Positions 20,898 to 32,361 are shown, counted from the first letter of the stretch. The stretch: DNA of 60,000 bases from Adiantum capillus-veneris (GCA_014529385.2 CM043945.1:143912741-143972740), one strand, 5' to 3'. Notes: generated by a model not told the origin, from the sequence alone. Program-made: numbers and translations.

Positions 20898-23026
20898 CTA
20901 ATCATCCTGTTTTGTTAGAGTACTCAAGTACCTTCCAATAGAAAGCCAATCACCTTCATAAAGATCTTTCAAGAACAATTCAAGTGAATTAGTCATGCAG
21001 ACATTGTTACCTTTGACATGAGAGATAGAATAGAATTTTGTGCCTACATCATCTCCCTCATCAATCATTTGTGACTCATCTTCATACCTTGCCCTTGATA
21101 GCATATCTGCCACTGTATTGTCTTTACCTGCAATGTGCTTAAAGTCGGGATTTAAGGACTTAATGTAGGCAATCCACCGCAACATAGCAATGTCTGGTGT
21201 TGAGCAGCTTGTAATCATCCCAAGAAGTGGTAGACAGTCTGTTTCTACAACCACACATGCACCAATTAGGTACTCTTTCCCACTTTTCAAGGCTGTAACC
21301 ATACCCCATAACTCTCTCTTTATCTGTGGATAGTTTCTTTGGCGAGCACTTAGTACCTTTGCTCCAAATCTTACCACATACCTGTGTCCTTCTTTGTCAT
21401 CTTGCCCTATTGCCCATCCAATCCCTGTAGGACTGGTATCTACTGTCACAATCACTAGCCTTTGACACTCATAGTCTACCTTTCTCAAAGTCGTTGCTGA
21501 CTGGAGTAACTCATTTAGCTTTTTCATGGATTTTATATGTGCTTCTGTCCATTTAAACTTTTGATTCTTTCTAAGCAGTTGATAAAGAGGATCAGCTACA
21601 TGTGCATAATGTGGAATCCAAATAACATAGAAGACACATGCTCCCAGAAACCTTCTAACCTCAGTGATGCTAGTGCATGTTTCTTTCATTCTTTGGATGG
21701 CATCTACCTTTGATGGACAAAGTTTCCTACCATATGGCCCGCACATGTGCCCCACAATGAGCACTTCTTTGACACCAAACATAGACTTTTTCCCTGACAA
21801 TGTAAGATTCACTTCTTCCAACCTAGACAAAATTTTATCACAATCATTTATGTGATTTACCACAAACCTGCGACATCCCTTGAGATCCAAAATTCATCTT
21901 TGTCACTTTCTTCACATCCTTTGATAGGCAAATCATCAATGAAAGGCATTGTGATTTGAGGAATAAAGTCACGTAAGACCTTATTCATCCCATTCATCAT
22001 ATGTGCAACCGAGTTGGTTGCTCCCTGTGGCAAGGTACACATCCTTACCAAACCCAAAGGTGTCCTCATGGTTGTCAAGTCTCTGCTTTCGATTGCAAGC
22101 TGAAATTGATCATACCCTGAGTAGAGATCCCCCATTGAGTAGATTTCCCTCCCTGCAAATGCCTCTGCAAATTCATCCACAATTGGACCTGTTCCTACAT
22201 TTCTAATTGTCACCTTGTTCACTGGTTGCATATCTTGGATGAAGCGTAGAGAACCATTCTTCTTTGGAACTGTGAACCACCTGTTTGAGTATGGAGCACA
22301 AGAAGGCTCCAAGATTCCCATTTTGATTTTCTCATTCAGTAGCTCTACTAACTTTGGCAAATGAGCCTTTGGAACCGGAATAGGCCGCAGATTCCAAGGC
22401 ACATGAGGTATTGTGAAAATTACCATAGGAGCTACAATATAAGGATCAACACATCCTATCTCATGTGGCTCAAATGCAAAAGCCTTACCATGCTTTGAAA
22501 GCATTTCTTTGAAGCACTTTGTCTCCTCCTGTGTTAGAAACTCCTCGCAACCAATCTGCAACTCTTGAAAGGACTCCTTTGTGAAGGTATGCCCGATCTT
22601 TTTAGGATTCCGCAAACTTGGTTGTAAAGAAGCCTGTTCAATCTTTTCCTTGTTGTTGGGTGGTAAGGGTGAAGCTACTGGTTTCACCTTCTTTGCTACA
22701 CTCTTGTATTTAGTTTCAACATGGACTTCTGGGCCAGCTGTTTGGCTTTCTTTAAAGGCTTCTATTACTTGATACATTTCCATAGAGCAAACTTCCACAA
22801 CTTCATTTTCAAGATGCAAACTAGACCTCATTATAGAATCAAGCTCACCCATAGTATCTACAAAAGAAACTTGTTCACACAAACCCAAAACATTTTCAGT
22901 AGGCTTTAGCAACCCACTCTTCTTCATGCCTATTTGTACATTATGCACATAATGTCTCTCATATCTCTTCAAATCTTCAAGTTTTGTAAAACATACTGAT
23001 CCATTCCTTGTTACCAAGGAGCTCAT
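20898..23026 (-). pseudogene. Reverse transcriptase and RNase H of nested element, one frameshift
   Basis: RT lies in 23026-21857 and RNase H in 21890-20898, in different frames; the switch is near 21885. RT motifs: RFIQDMQPVN, GDLYSGYDQFQL, then TTMRTPLG and LPQGATNS where most Ty3 elements have a KTAF...FGLTNAP series. The catalytic box is FIDD followed by LPIKG. Connection and RNase H motifs include RRFLGACVFY, TVDTSPTG, RELWGMV, ETDCLPL and DMLSRARYE. A coding N-terminal extension (about 23026-22600) precedes RT. The frame is also open upstream of 23026 to about 23110, where it meets the PR frame, showing a second one-base frame change. Confidence 0.85.
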
Positions 23027-23094
23027 CGAGAAAGTTTCACCTATTTTTGGATCAGGCGAGACCCTTTTTCTTTCTGTACCACTGCAATCCTGCT

Positions 23095-24213
23095 TTACAA
23101 TGGTACTTGGCCAAAACCCATCATTTCTCTATGATCATGAAACTCTTTGCTTACCTTTGGTAGAGGATGTTCTCTGAGGTTGTCACGATTTCTTTCATGG
23201 TTTACACAGACTGTGAGAAATTGGACAGCTCGTTTACCATCTTTGCTACGTATTCTAGCATATGCTGAACCATCGTCCATTACCTTTGTTTCCATTCGAA
23301 CTCCCACAATGTAGGGTTGTCCAAGGATGAGATGATATGAAGATGTATCCTGTACAAAGAAGTTTTGGTCAATCTTTATATCACCTATTGTTACCTTCAC
23401 ACCTGGACATGCTGCATACAATTCACCGGATGAATTGTTTGCCACTTTTACCATCCAGCCATGATCTGTGTCCATCGGCCATTTGTACTTGTTGTAGAGA
23501 CTCTTTGACATTATGTTTATTTCTGAACCATGGTCAATCAAGGCAACAAATGGCTCTTCAAGATCACCTACCTTGACCAAAGTTTCTGTAGTAGCCCTTG
23601 CCCAATGACTTCGTGAATAGTAACTCCTAGGAATATCTTCAACTTCTTCATCATCATTTGAGAAATACACTTGCTTCACTCTCCCACTAGATTGGTAGCA
23701 TCCTACCACAGCTCCATCATTCTCCTTATTTTGCAGTTGCATCCCTTGTGTCTTTGAGGTTTCCCCTTCAACCTGTGGACGAGAAACTTCAGCAAGGGTT
23801 TGCCTCTTTCTCTTGATGATGTCAATGATCTCCTCATGGAATTCACGCTTTGCAATGCCAAGAACTTCTCCCAAAGTAAACTCAATCTTGCTATTCAAGA
23901 TCCTTTCCTCCAAGACTTTCTTTAAATCTGTAGCAACCTCAATATCAGATTGTAGTTTATAAGTTGGGCCTTTTGTCTTACCTTTTGTTGGCTCTTTCTT
24001 CTTTCCTGTTGTAGACTCCTCCATGAGTACTTCAGGTGGAGATGCTCCTTGTGTTGAGGGTGTTTGAGAAGGCATTGAGTCACTTCTTCCCCCACTTCTA
24101 GAAGCTCTTTTTGATGGTCCTTCGTCAGCATTCTCACGTCTGCGCTTCTCTTCTACAATTGCCTCATTTTGTTGGCATTTTGTAATGTAGGCATGCACTG
24201 ACAATGAGTCCAC
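23095..24213 (-). pseudogene. Protease region of nested element (DHG active site)
   Basis: This frame is continuous with gag apart from a TAA at 24295-24297. It starts with a charged, low-complexity linker, then a retropepsin domain at about 23600-23250. The active-site loop reads ALIDHGSEINIMS, with His in place of the usual Thr/Ser; the LILGQPYIVG motif marks the second half. Asp is retained, so activity is possible. Expression would need suppression of the TAA or a reversion. Confidence 0.8.
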
Positions 24214-24294
24214 TGGATCATTCCATCCTGTTTCTAGACGTATGCAATCACCTGCTTCATGTAGAATCTCTTTTGTAAGCTTTCCCTTTTTAGC

Positions 24295-25470
24295 TTATTG
24301 CATGACACTTGGCCAAATTTGACCATGATGGTCACTCACCTCTTCATCACAAAAATGTTCAATTTTTACTCTATAAGTAGCTGCCTCAACTGAAGAGGTG
24401 GCATGCTTGGTTGCCATATCTTCAACTAAGGTTTGCATTCCCCCCTTCCCAAAGTTAGTTCTCAAGGGTAGACCTGTCTCTCTTAAGTGGATTTTACCAT
24501 CCTTAAAAAAGACAACATCTTTTGACAAAGCATCACTAAAATCATCACAATCCCTTCTTACATGGTCTGTACTATCACACCAAATACATCTATTAACAAA
24601 CCCTTCTTTGGGCTGTTGTCTTTGCCTAGGAAGTGGCCCTGATGGTTGGCCTTTTTCTTCAAGCTTTGCAAACTTCACCTTCAAGTCACGCATTCCCTTC
24701 ACAAGCTCATCTAGCATGGACTCATCAAACTTAGGAGCGATAAAAGTAGGCTTTACCATTTTGTCAGAAGTTGAGGTGGAAGGACTTGTAGTGTTTACTA
24801 CCATCTTGTCCCTTCTTCTTTGTCGTTTGGCAAGCAGTGAGACTGCACCTTCAACCTCATTCCAGTCGGTCTTTAGTCCTTGATCAGCATCTTTATCTTC
24901 AAGAAGAAGCTCCAAATTTTCTTGAAACTCTTTACCTGCAACTTGTAAGAAAAGATCTGTCTTCTCTGCATCTAGTGTGGCCCTTTCTGTCCTAGTGAGT
25001 TGTGCATAGTGTCGCTTAAATTCCCTAAGTAGCTCTGTTATTGATAGTCCTTGCTTTGGCTTGACTACCCATTCTAAGAATGTCCTTTTGGTCACTCTCT
25101 CCGAGTCCTCCATGAAATATTCCTCCTTTAAAGATACTTTGAGTTCTTCCCAATTTCTCCCATGCCCATCTTTAATTGCCCTAACATGCTCCCTAATTTC
25201 TGGAGCAACAACTAACTCAAAGCTTTGAATCATCTCTCCTTCTGACACGCGATGCAGCTCCATCTCCTTCACATACTCGCGTAAGTACTTGGTTACATCT
25301 TTTCCATTGAACTGATCCATTCTGTTGACGACCGCTTGTATGGCCTTCGTTGCTGAAATCTCGCTTCTTTCAGTAGCATGTTGTTGTTGCATGAACATTG
25401 CAAATGCTTGAAACATTTGCATTGTTGCTGGGTCAAAATGCATACCCTGTTGCTCAACATGATCACCCAT
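24295..25470 (-). CDS. gag: Gag of nested element
   Basis: ATG at 25470 (MGDHVEQQG); the frame is open a few codons upstream without ATG. About 391 aa. A capsid-like retrotransposon-gag region lies at about 25330-24830, with KYLREYVKEME and LSITELLREFKRHY segments, followed by a basic linker. A canonical knuckle CIWCDSTDHVRRDC (CX2CX4HX4C) lies near 24590-24550. The frame ends with CAA TAA GCT and remains open in phase into the protease, so gag and pol are separated by a single stop codon. That could be a translational-readthrough arrangement or a simple mutation. Confidence 0.85.
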   Translation of the reverse strand: MGDHVEQQGMHFDPATMQMFQAFAMFMQQQHATERSEISATKAIQAVVNRMDQFNGKDVTKYLREYVKEMELHRVSEGEMIQSFELVVAPEIREHVRAIKDGHGRNWEELKVSLKEEYFMEDSERVTKRTFLEWVVKPKQGLSITELLREFKRHYAQLTRTERATLDAEKTDLFLQVAGKEFQENLELLLEDKDADQGLKTDWNEVEGAVSLLAKRQRRRDKMVVNTTSPSTSTSDKMVKPTFIAPKFDESMLDELVKGMRDLKVKFAKLEEKGQPSGPLPRQRQQPKEGFVNRCIWCDSTDHVRRDCDDFSDALSKDVVFFKDGKIHLRETGLPLRTNFGKGGMQTLVEDMATKHATSSVEAATYRVKIEHFCDEEVSDHHGQIWPSVMQ

Positions 25471-25499
25471 GGTTACCCACAAACTCTCACCCTAGCAGA

Positions 25500-25517
25500 T
25501 TCGCGTCGGGTTCACCA
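25500..25517 (-). promoter_or_regulatory. Primer binding site candidate of nested element
   Basis: On the minus strand TGGTGAACCCGACGCGAA begins six bases inside the 5' LTR. It starts with the obligatory TGG (complement of CCA) at the expected position. I could not match it confidently to a particular tRNA. Confidence 0.6.
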
Positions 25518-25523
25518 AAAATA

Positions 25524-27525
25524 TGTCGAGAAATTTGCGGTCTTCCCAGGAAAGCAACGGGCTTATGGCTGTGAGAGTTTGTGAGAGAAATCAACAAAAA
25601 CTATATGAAGGAGTTAAACCATAGATGCCATGAAGATTAGGGTTTGGAAAGAAGTGCAATCAAAGAAGACTTGCTCTTTCTCTCTTGCATTCACACACAC
25701 AAAGAAAGAACGCAAAAGAGAATGTCAAAACAATACGAAGACGAAAACATCAAGGATATGGTCATATCGTATCATGGGTAATATGAAAGGGTTAATGGAT
25801 GAGTTAATGGCATTCAATCTTGGCTGACCAAATAGGCTACGAATTGTTCTTTGGAATTGTAGTTTTGTGCTTACCATAATATATATATTTTGTCTAGTGA
25901 TTGGGATTAATTGTGTGTACAAATCCTCTTGGTTCATAGCAAGATAACTACGCTTACATCAAAAGAAAAATTATAGTCTATGAGAGGTAGTATGATGGGA
26001 TCCGGTGATAGAAGTATTTCATTGAGCCTTTCAGGGCCAAAGAGAAACACTATACGTTGTTGAAAGTGTATTTTACGGCTAATCCATACGTTAATTCTAA
26101 TAGATCGTACAGAGTGAAAGCGATAGAAATGATCATCATGTGGGTTATTCATCTAGGATAGTATGTGAGAAATGTAGATATGAGAGAAGTGAAGAGATGA
26201 GAAGTTTCCCTCCCAAGCCCTATTCTTGCCCGTAGGCAATAAGGATACTGCAGGGAGAGATGTACCTGTAGCAAGAGAACCTAGAGAGGATGAATTACTA
26301 AGAATGAGAGAGATAGGTTTGGTTAAGGAGATGAGATTAGATATATATATATATATATATATATTGGATTAGAGATGAAAATGAAAACAACAAGAAATCA
26401 AGAAAACATCCATGTAGAACACATCTTACTTGAAACCCTTCGGCACCATTATTGATGGGAGAGAGAAGAAGAGTGGATAATTCCACTTTGATTGATACAC
26501 CAAGTACAAGACCTTCTTTGATTAGAGTTGATCTTCCAAGGTTAGCTTGTTGCAAGAATGGCTAGTCTCCCTCTAGGAGAAAGTGTAGGCTTGGGCTTAT
26601 GTTAATGGCTAAGTACAATTAGGCATTACTACTCACTCCCTCAAGAATTCCTCTCATCAATGGCTTGAATGCTTGAGTTCTTTCCAAGGAAGAAGAGGTC
26701 CCCTTTTATAGGTGAAGGGAACCCACGAGGGTTTACACAAGAAGAGAGGAGCCAGTGTGAACAGGAATTGGAAAAGTTGGAAATGAGCTGTCCCTGCATG
26801 ATGTGGGCAGACTGGGGTCCAGTAGTTTGATTATATCTCCTCAACCGTGGCTCCAAATAAAAAAGTAAAAATATGGGCAAAAACTTCAGCTCATTAGCTA
26901 CGATTTTCATTTTAAAATTGTTTTCCAATTCGGATTGGAACCTTGTGTAAAAAATTCATCAAAATAGGGTCCATTTATGGCAGCAAAAGTCTTCATGTGG
27001 TCTCCTTAGCTTAGACTTTCATTTAATTCCAAAGGACACCTCATACCATATGAAAGCATGACATTGCTCCTTGACAAAGTTTTGTAATCATGCTTGCAAT
27101 AATGCATTAAAATAAGTGTATCTTTGAAATCATGCCACCTAGTGTCCCACTAGGATTTGATTCTCTCCTAGTAGCTATTTAAAAAGAAATATAAGAAAAG
27201 TATAAAAAATACATAGAATATATATATATTAGAGTTTACCCTAGATATAGGATCTAGCTAGGGTGTGAGATGATAATGAAATAGTAGAAATAAAGAATCA
27301 ATGCTTTTTGCCCCAAGTTAAAGAGGCGGAGCTATTGATGCTTTTCCCATAGTATTTTCTGATGGTAAAGTAAGGATATGTTACCCTTGAGAAAAATAAT
27401 AGGATGAGGCTTATTATTATACTTAAATATGCATATGTACACTATAGGAAATATAATTATGTATCTAAAAAAATACAAGATAGATCTTGTAGCATGCGTT
27501 CCCACTATGTACGTGTCACAGCACA
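25524..27525 (-). repeat. 5' LTR of nested element (right copy)
   Basis: Starts TGTCGAG like the left copy. At the outer end the shared sequence runs to GTGTCACAGCAC and then diverges (the left copy continues GACA, this one AACGTC), so the exact end is uncertain by a few bases. The minus-strand TATA box is conserved at about 26701-26712. Confidence 0.9.
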
Positions 27526-27774
27526 ACGTCTGATCCATACTTAGTAGAGAGTGTTTCTCCCATTGCACAAGCCTACCCTTTTGACCAAGATGATTATAGG
27601 CGTCTAGTGACGTTCTTAGTAAACATGGGCACCTATGATGAAGAAGAAAATTTACACGACTACACTGATGGCACATATGGTCTCATGGATGATGACTTTG
27701 TTTATCTCGACGACGAGGATAGGGGTTTAGCCTTAGGGTTTCCCCCCAACCTCTACAATATCCTATTCCCTTGA
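27526..27774 (+). pseudogene. ORF3 of outer element, 3' part
   Basis: Resumes the reading frame interrupted at 17493. It is acidic near the C-terminus (YDEEEN, DDDFVYLDDED) and ends TGA at 27772-27774. A purine tract CTAGGGGGAGTG follows immediately (about 27780), echoing the tract upstream of ORF3. Confidence 0.5.
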
Positions 27775-29130
27775 CTCTCTAGGGGGAGTGCAAATAATTA
27801 GGTTAGAATTCCTTATGTTTTTTGTTGTGTTCAATAAGTGTTGGTACCTTTTCCCACTAATGTGCCTCCTGGAGGTATTCCTTTTGTTTCCTAGTGTGTA
27901 CAGGAGCGTGTTGCTATTGATAGGATTTGGACCTTCATGGAATTTTATCTCGACTCACTCTTCAAATCAAGCGCGACCATCGACACAAACAGGTGTTTCT
28001 TGTCTATTAGCATTACCCATTATCTTTTTTGCATCTATGATTGTCTGCTTTGATTGCGATTGGTAGCCTAATATTCACCGCATTTGCTTAGTATCAAACA
28101 TTTAATTCAATGTAATTTTTTGTCATAATCACTTGTCTAGGTTTAAAAATCAAGCAGTCCGACTAAGCTAGTTTAACCAAGTTAGGTATTAGAAATCTTC
28201 TCTTAATACCATGGGGAATGCCTTCCTAATAATTAATGGTTACTTAGGTTCTTAATCCGATTTAGGCAGCATTGTGTGAAATGTACTAGGGCTTGCTAGT
28301 GGGCTTGACCCTATCGACCTTTAGCTTAAGTATTATAAAAGGAGTTTACTAGTGTGATGAGCCTGGGGAGGTGTATCAGTGTTATATGACCCCCCAAAGT
28401 TACAACATTAAAATGCTGAAAATGAACAAACAAAAAATCAAAGTGCCACACTGTAAAATCTTAAGCTGGAAGAGAAATCTCAGCTTGATTTGGTACTTCA
28501 CTCACATGTATTGCGTATGGTACTAGAGCCCTAGAGGTTCCCAGTATAGGCGCTTTTACTTGAAAAGCAAAAAACCCAAGGCATACAAAATAAGCACACA
28601 CATCAAAATTGAATCACTGTGAAAAGACTTTGGGGGGTCAAAGAAAAAGTAATCAGTCAGGCGATGATTTCATGAGAAATTCCTTTTATGGTAGCTTAAC
28701 TACAAGGTCTTCTAGGTATAGCCTCTAGTCAGCCCTCGAACATGAATACTTGGCTCTCGCGATTAAACAACTTAATTGACCACAAAAAATTAAGAAGCTT
28801 ACCCATGGTATTAATATTCGATCTCTAGTGCCTTTCGACCGTCAAATTAGCGACCCCAGACTTGTTTAATTTTTTACCTTTACATATGTTTATGCATTTG
28901 ATTACATTGCAATTTAATGTTCATTGCTGACAAATTGTTTGAAATTCTTTTACCAATCAATTTGTCTACCTAAAACTGCATATGCTTTTTAATCACTTAT
29001 GAGAATGCAATTACTGTGCCAATGTTGTTTGATTTTGCAGTGACTGAAGAAGGCTAAGGACATTCGTCTCAAATGCTCTTCCACCTCGACGAACGAGCTT
29101 CAACTCAATAGCTTCCGAGGACGGAATCTA
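27775..29130 (+). other. 3' untranslated region of outer element
   Basis: About 1.35 kb between ORF3 and the 3' polypurine tract with no convincing gene. A 92-codon hydrophobic frame (27788-28066) starts at a GTG and has no recognisable signal, so I treat it as chance. Confidence 0.6.
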
Positions 29131-29147
29131 CATCAAGAAGGGGGGCA
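29131..29147 (+). promoter_or_regulatory. Polypurine tract of outer element
   Basis: CATCAAGAAGGGGGGCA directly precedes the 3' LTR (TGTTAACC at 29148). It is the expected plus-strand primer. Confidence 0.88.
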
Positions 29148-29461
29148 TGTTAACCCTCACGGCTCACGGACACCCCATCACCTACGACGGACGTGTATTA
29201 TGTATTTGGTAGAGTCAGGTACCGGGTTTGTCGGACCAATAGGAAAAGGGTAAGAGTGATCGCCGATGAGAGGCGCACTCTAACTGGGACATTCAAGGGA
29301 TTAGTTGGCTAATCATGGGCGCCCAAGTGTGAATGGGGTGAGCTCATATAAAAGCCAACTAAACCTAAAATTCACTGATTCTCTCATTTGTGCAATAGAA
29401 GAGTGCTCTTGCTCCATCTCCATCTCCATCTTCTTCTTCTTCACCTCCTTGTGTGTGTGTA

Positions 29462-29495
<34 letters not shown>

Positions 29496-29733
29496 TGCGA
29501 TCGAGCATTGCGGCGGCACGACGGCGGTGAAGCGGTTGAGAGCAACGTAGCGGCGTCTCCTTCTTCTTCGCGGCGAGGAATCCTCCACGGCAGGAGCATA
29601 GAGCGGTGAGTGACACACCATTGCCCTCTTTTGAGCTTACTAGTTAAGCTAGTTGTGTGCTTGGAGCCGTCTATGGCTCGCACATGGTGTAACGGCAAGT
29701 CCCTTGCTTCGACAGTGCGGCAAGGAGCGCACA
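29148..29733 (+). repeat. 3' LTR of outer element
   Basis: 586 bp, TG...CA, near-identical to 5807-6388. The flank after it is GCTTT, versus GATTT on the left. The TATA-like sequence recurs at about 29347. Confidence 0.93.
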
Positions 29734-30655
29734 GCTTTAAAAACACTTTTGGTCTGATTTGGATACAACATCTCAATTTTCTATATGTTGGGCATATTAA
29801 AACATGCCTTGAGAAAGAAGTGCAAATTTTTGAATCTAATCATTAAGGGCATGTTCGCATGGGCGGGGTGGAACTCCACCTCTCGTTAGCTATTTCGTAG
29901 GTATGTAGTAATTGTAGCATGCATGATGCGTAAAATCGAGCACGCTTTCAAAGGGCAGGGGTAAAAGCTTGGAATTCCAACTTTACCAAAATTGGCGGAG
30001 TTGAGACCACCTGGTAGCCTTTGCTTACGCAAGCAAGTGGGGGTTCAACCCTATCCATGCAAATCTGCAGTAAGTCTCTAAATAGATCCCTTCATTGAAG
30101 AGTTTAGGACGTTGAAATTTTTGCTTTGAGAAAATTTAACTTTAGTTTGTAAATGATCATGTGACCATTGTTCACCCAAAAGCTATTTCAGCTACCAATG
30201 GAAAAAAGAAGAAGAGCTTTTATCAGTTTTGTACACTAAATTTCTCCAAGTATAGCCGGTTTCCATCAAGGTGACCCTCCAAACTAGCCTTGAATTTTCA
30301 AAAAAAATTGTCCTTTAAAGATATAGTAAACGTCAGTTTTCTGTGAACACTGGATGAGAGTCGCTGCAACTTGCCAAAAACCTTTTCTTAATCCACTAAC
30401 ATACTATGGCGGAAGGGTTTCTGATGCCACGTGTCAATTTCTGCGACCTGAAGGCGTACGACAAAAGTAAATAGCGCTGCTGACGGTTCTGCTAGCGTTC
30501 AAAAAAAAATTTAATGTCTGCGTTGGTGACGGCTCTGCACGCGTTCAAGTACATTGAAGATATACAGCGAGACGGCTCACCTAATATTCTATGCTCTCAT
30601 CAGTGAAGTACATATTACAACCTCATTAGCTCAGTCATTCCCTGCTCTCCGTGAA

Positions 30656-30658
<3 letters not shown>
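29734..30658. other. Host-derived segment, duplicated upstream of the STP gene
   Basis: No gene seen. The stretch 30148-30398 matches 57015-57249 closely: GTGACCATTGTTCACCC through GCCAAAAACCTTTTC. A further short block 30403-30460 (GGCGGAAGG ... TGCGACCTGAAG) resembles 57458-57505. The segment therefore belongs to the duplicated STP 5' region. A B-box-like GGTTCAACCC near 30046 is too weak to call a tRNA or SINE. Confidence 0.6.
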
Positions 30659-30708
<50 letters not shown>

Positions 30709-30747
30709 AGAAGACGTAGAGGACTGGAGCTCCACCTTCCTTGCTTG

Positions 30748-30800
<53 letters not shown>

Positions 30801-30947
30801 GCCCGCCCACTGCCTTGCTTGCATGGATGTGGTTTACTTGTGTCCCATTGCAAGCAAGTGGCTTGAGGCGACGTCAACCTGTCGGTGGTCATCCATGCTT
30901 TATCTATAGAAAAGCATTTCTGTGCGATAGAGAGAGAAGAGAGAAGC

Positions 30948-31030
<83 letters not shown>
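30659..31030. repeat. Microsatellite cluster (GA)n, (CT)n, (GT)n(GA)n
   Basis: (GA)n at about 30659-30706, (CT)n at 30751-30798, (GT)n at 30949-31008 passing into (GA)n to about 31030. The long open frames across here come only from dinucleotide repeats read in phase and are not genes. Confidence 0.95.
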
Positions 31031-31342
31031 GTTGGGTTTATTATACAAGTGCAGATAGGCTCACTCGGTTATGATATAGAGAGTGGGAAGCTATGGCGAT
31101 GAGTCACTGATCATTAGCATGGGGGCTGCATAGAAACAGCCTCTTGCTTGCATGCATGTATGTTGCCAGGCTTTAAAGTGGTGCAAGGAAACCGCACTAG
31201 CAGGGTTGGCTCGCATGGGCGGAGGGATGATCAGACAGGCTGCAGTTCCAAGTGTTTGACCAGGGCGGATTCCCGCGGCAATGCGCACCTGATCAGGTTG
31301 CGTACAAGGAACAGAGAGGGTTGATATCAGGGGTACTTTTCC

Positions 31343-31935
31343 ATGGATAAGCAATTGAGTACTGTTGTGGCAACAACAGCATTGGCGGAGCCAGAGGGTG
31401 GTGCCGGGGAGGCCGCACCAAGGGTCAATCAGCCGGTAAGGTGAAGTGGTTCACAGCTCAAAGGGGTACGGGTTTGTAACGCCAGAGGATGGCAGCGCAG
31501 CACAGAGGATGTGTTTGTGCATCAGACTGCGATTTACGCGCAGGGGTTCAGGTCCCTGCAAGCAGGGGGAGGAAGTGCAGTACGTAGCAGAGGAGGGGGA
31601 CGATGGGAGGTGGAGGGCAGTAGAGGTGAAGGGGCCCAAAGGGGTGTACGTGCAAGGGGCAGCGAGGTATGGGTCGAGGGGGGGAAGAGGCAGGGGCGTT
31701 TCTGCCACCTCTGCCGCCGCTCTTGCATCTGCTGCTGCCGCCTCCGCCTCCACCATTCGTTTTCCACGCTTTGGTGGTGTCTTGCGACTGCCGCTCTGCG
31801 CCATTCTACCCAGTGTCTGCTGGCCGCGGGCGCGGTTGTGGAGGTGTTGGCCCTACCCCCTATCACCGTGCTTGCTACGCTTGTGGCGCAATTGGCCACC
31901 TGCAACGTGATTGTCCTAACTTTGCCCCCGCTTAA
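31343..31935 (+). pseudogene. Cold-shock-domain / zinc-knuckle (glycine-rich) RNA-binding protein, frameshifted
   Basis: From an ATG at 31343, pieces of a plant cold-shock-domain protein can be followed through several frames. GKVKWF lies near 31435, GYGFVTPEDG near 31465, VFVHQTAIYAQGFRSLQAG near 31510-31570, then EEVQYVAEEGDDGRWRAVEV and KGPKG near 31570-31640. A Gly/Arg-rich linker follows (RYGSRGGRGRG), and finally a CCHC knuckle (CYACGAIGHLQRDCP) and stop at 31933-31935. Intact relatives (GRP2/CSP family) are RNA chaperones linked to cold and development. At least three frame changes make it non-functional. There is no intron, fitting either a retrocopy or a family member with uninterrupted coding sequence. 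Confidence 0.8.
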
Positions 31936-32076
31936 CTTCCGCTCTTGAGAGCTCGGGTCGTGCTATTGCGACCTGAAGGCTGTGGCGATACTGTCGCTCA
32001 ACCTAGCTGGCCCTCAACTGCTCTCAAGCTACCCCTATATTGTACCTTCAATCGGTCGTACCCAAGCTATTCGTGG

Positions 32077-32361
<285 letters not shown>

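Larger units (their letters stand above)
17494..27525 (-). mobile_element. Nested Ty3/gypsy element with DHG protease and FIDD reverse transcriptase
   Basis: Minus-strand element of about 10 kb with about 2 kb LTRs at both ends (17494-19510 and 25524-27525). Order on the minus strand: gag, PR, RT, RNase H, INT, PPT, 3' LTR. It lies inside ORF3 of the outer element; the flanks share ACGT next to both ends (CACGT left, AACGT right), an imperfect 5 bp duplication. The two LTRs are nearly identical by eye, so the insertion is young. The coding region nonetheless has in-frame stops at 24295-24297, 20898-20900 and 19881-19883 and frame changes near 23100 and 21885. The motif set differs from classic plant Ty3 lineages (see findings). 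Confidence 0.9.
5807..29733 (+). mobile_element. Outer LTR retrotransposon, Ty3/gypsy, Athila/Tat-like, about 14 kb plus nested insertion
   Basis: LTRs at 5807-6388 and 29148-29733 both start TGTTAACC and end GCGCACA. They differ by about nine substitutions (my count by eye) and by microsatellite length. A tRNA-Asp-type primer site follows the left LTR, and a purine tract precedes the right one. The domain order gag, PR, RT, RNase H, INT defines Ty3/gypsy. FLDGYSGYNQI in the RT, the long gag and the extra coding capacity after INT are features I associate with the Athila/Tat group. The flanks GATTT and GCTTT match at four of five bases, fitting a 5 bp target-site duplication with one later change. 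A minus-strand element is inserted at 17494-27525. Without it the element is about 13.9 kb. Confidence 0.9.

Noticed and set aside
27788-28066. 92-codon hydrophobic frame after ORF3, possible env-like peptide
   Set aside because: No ATG start, irregular hydrophobicity, no signal peptide or coiled coil, and follows an untranslated purine tract.
30000-30070. tRNA- or SINE-like B-box (GGTTCAACCC)
   Set aside because: No matching A-box or cloverleaf could be drawn; the B-box match is partial.
30554-31102. 182-codon open frame and reverse-strand frames
   Set aside because: Composition is Arg-Glu, Ser-Leu and Cys-Val repeats generated by GA, CT and GT dinucleotides; no unique domain.
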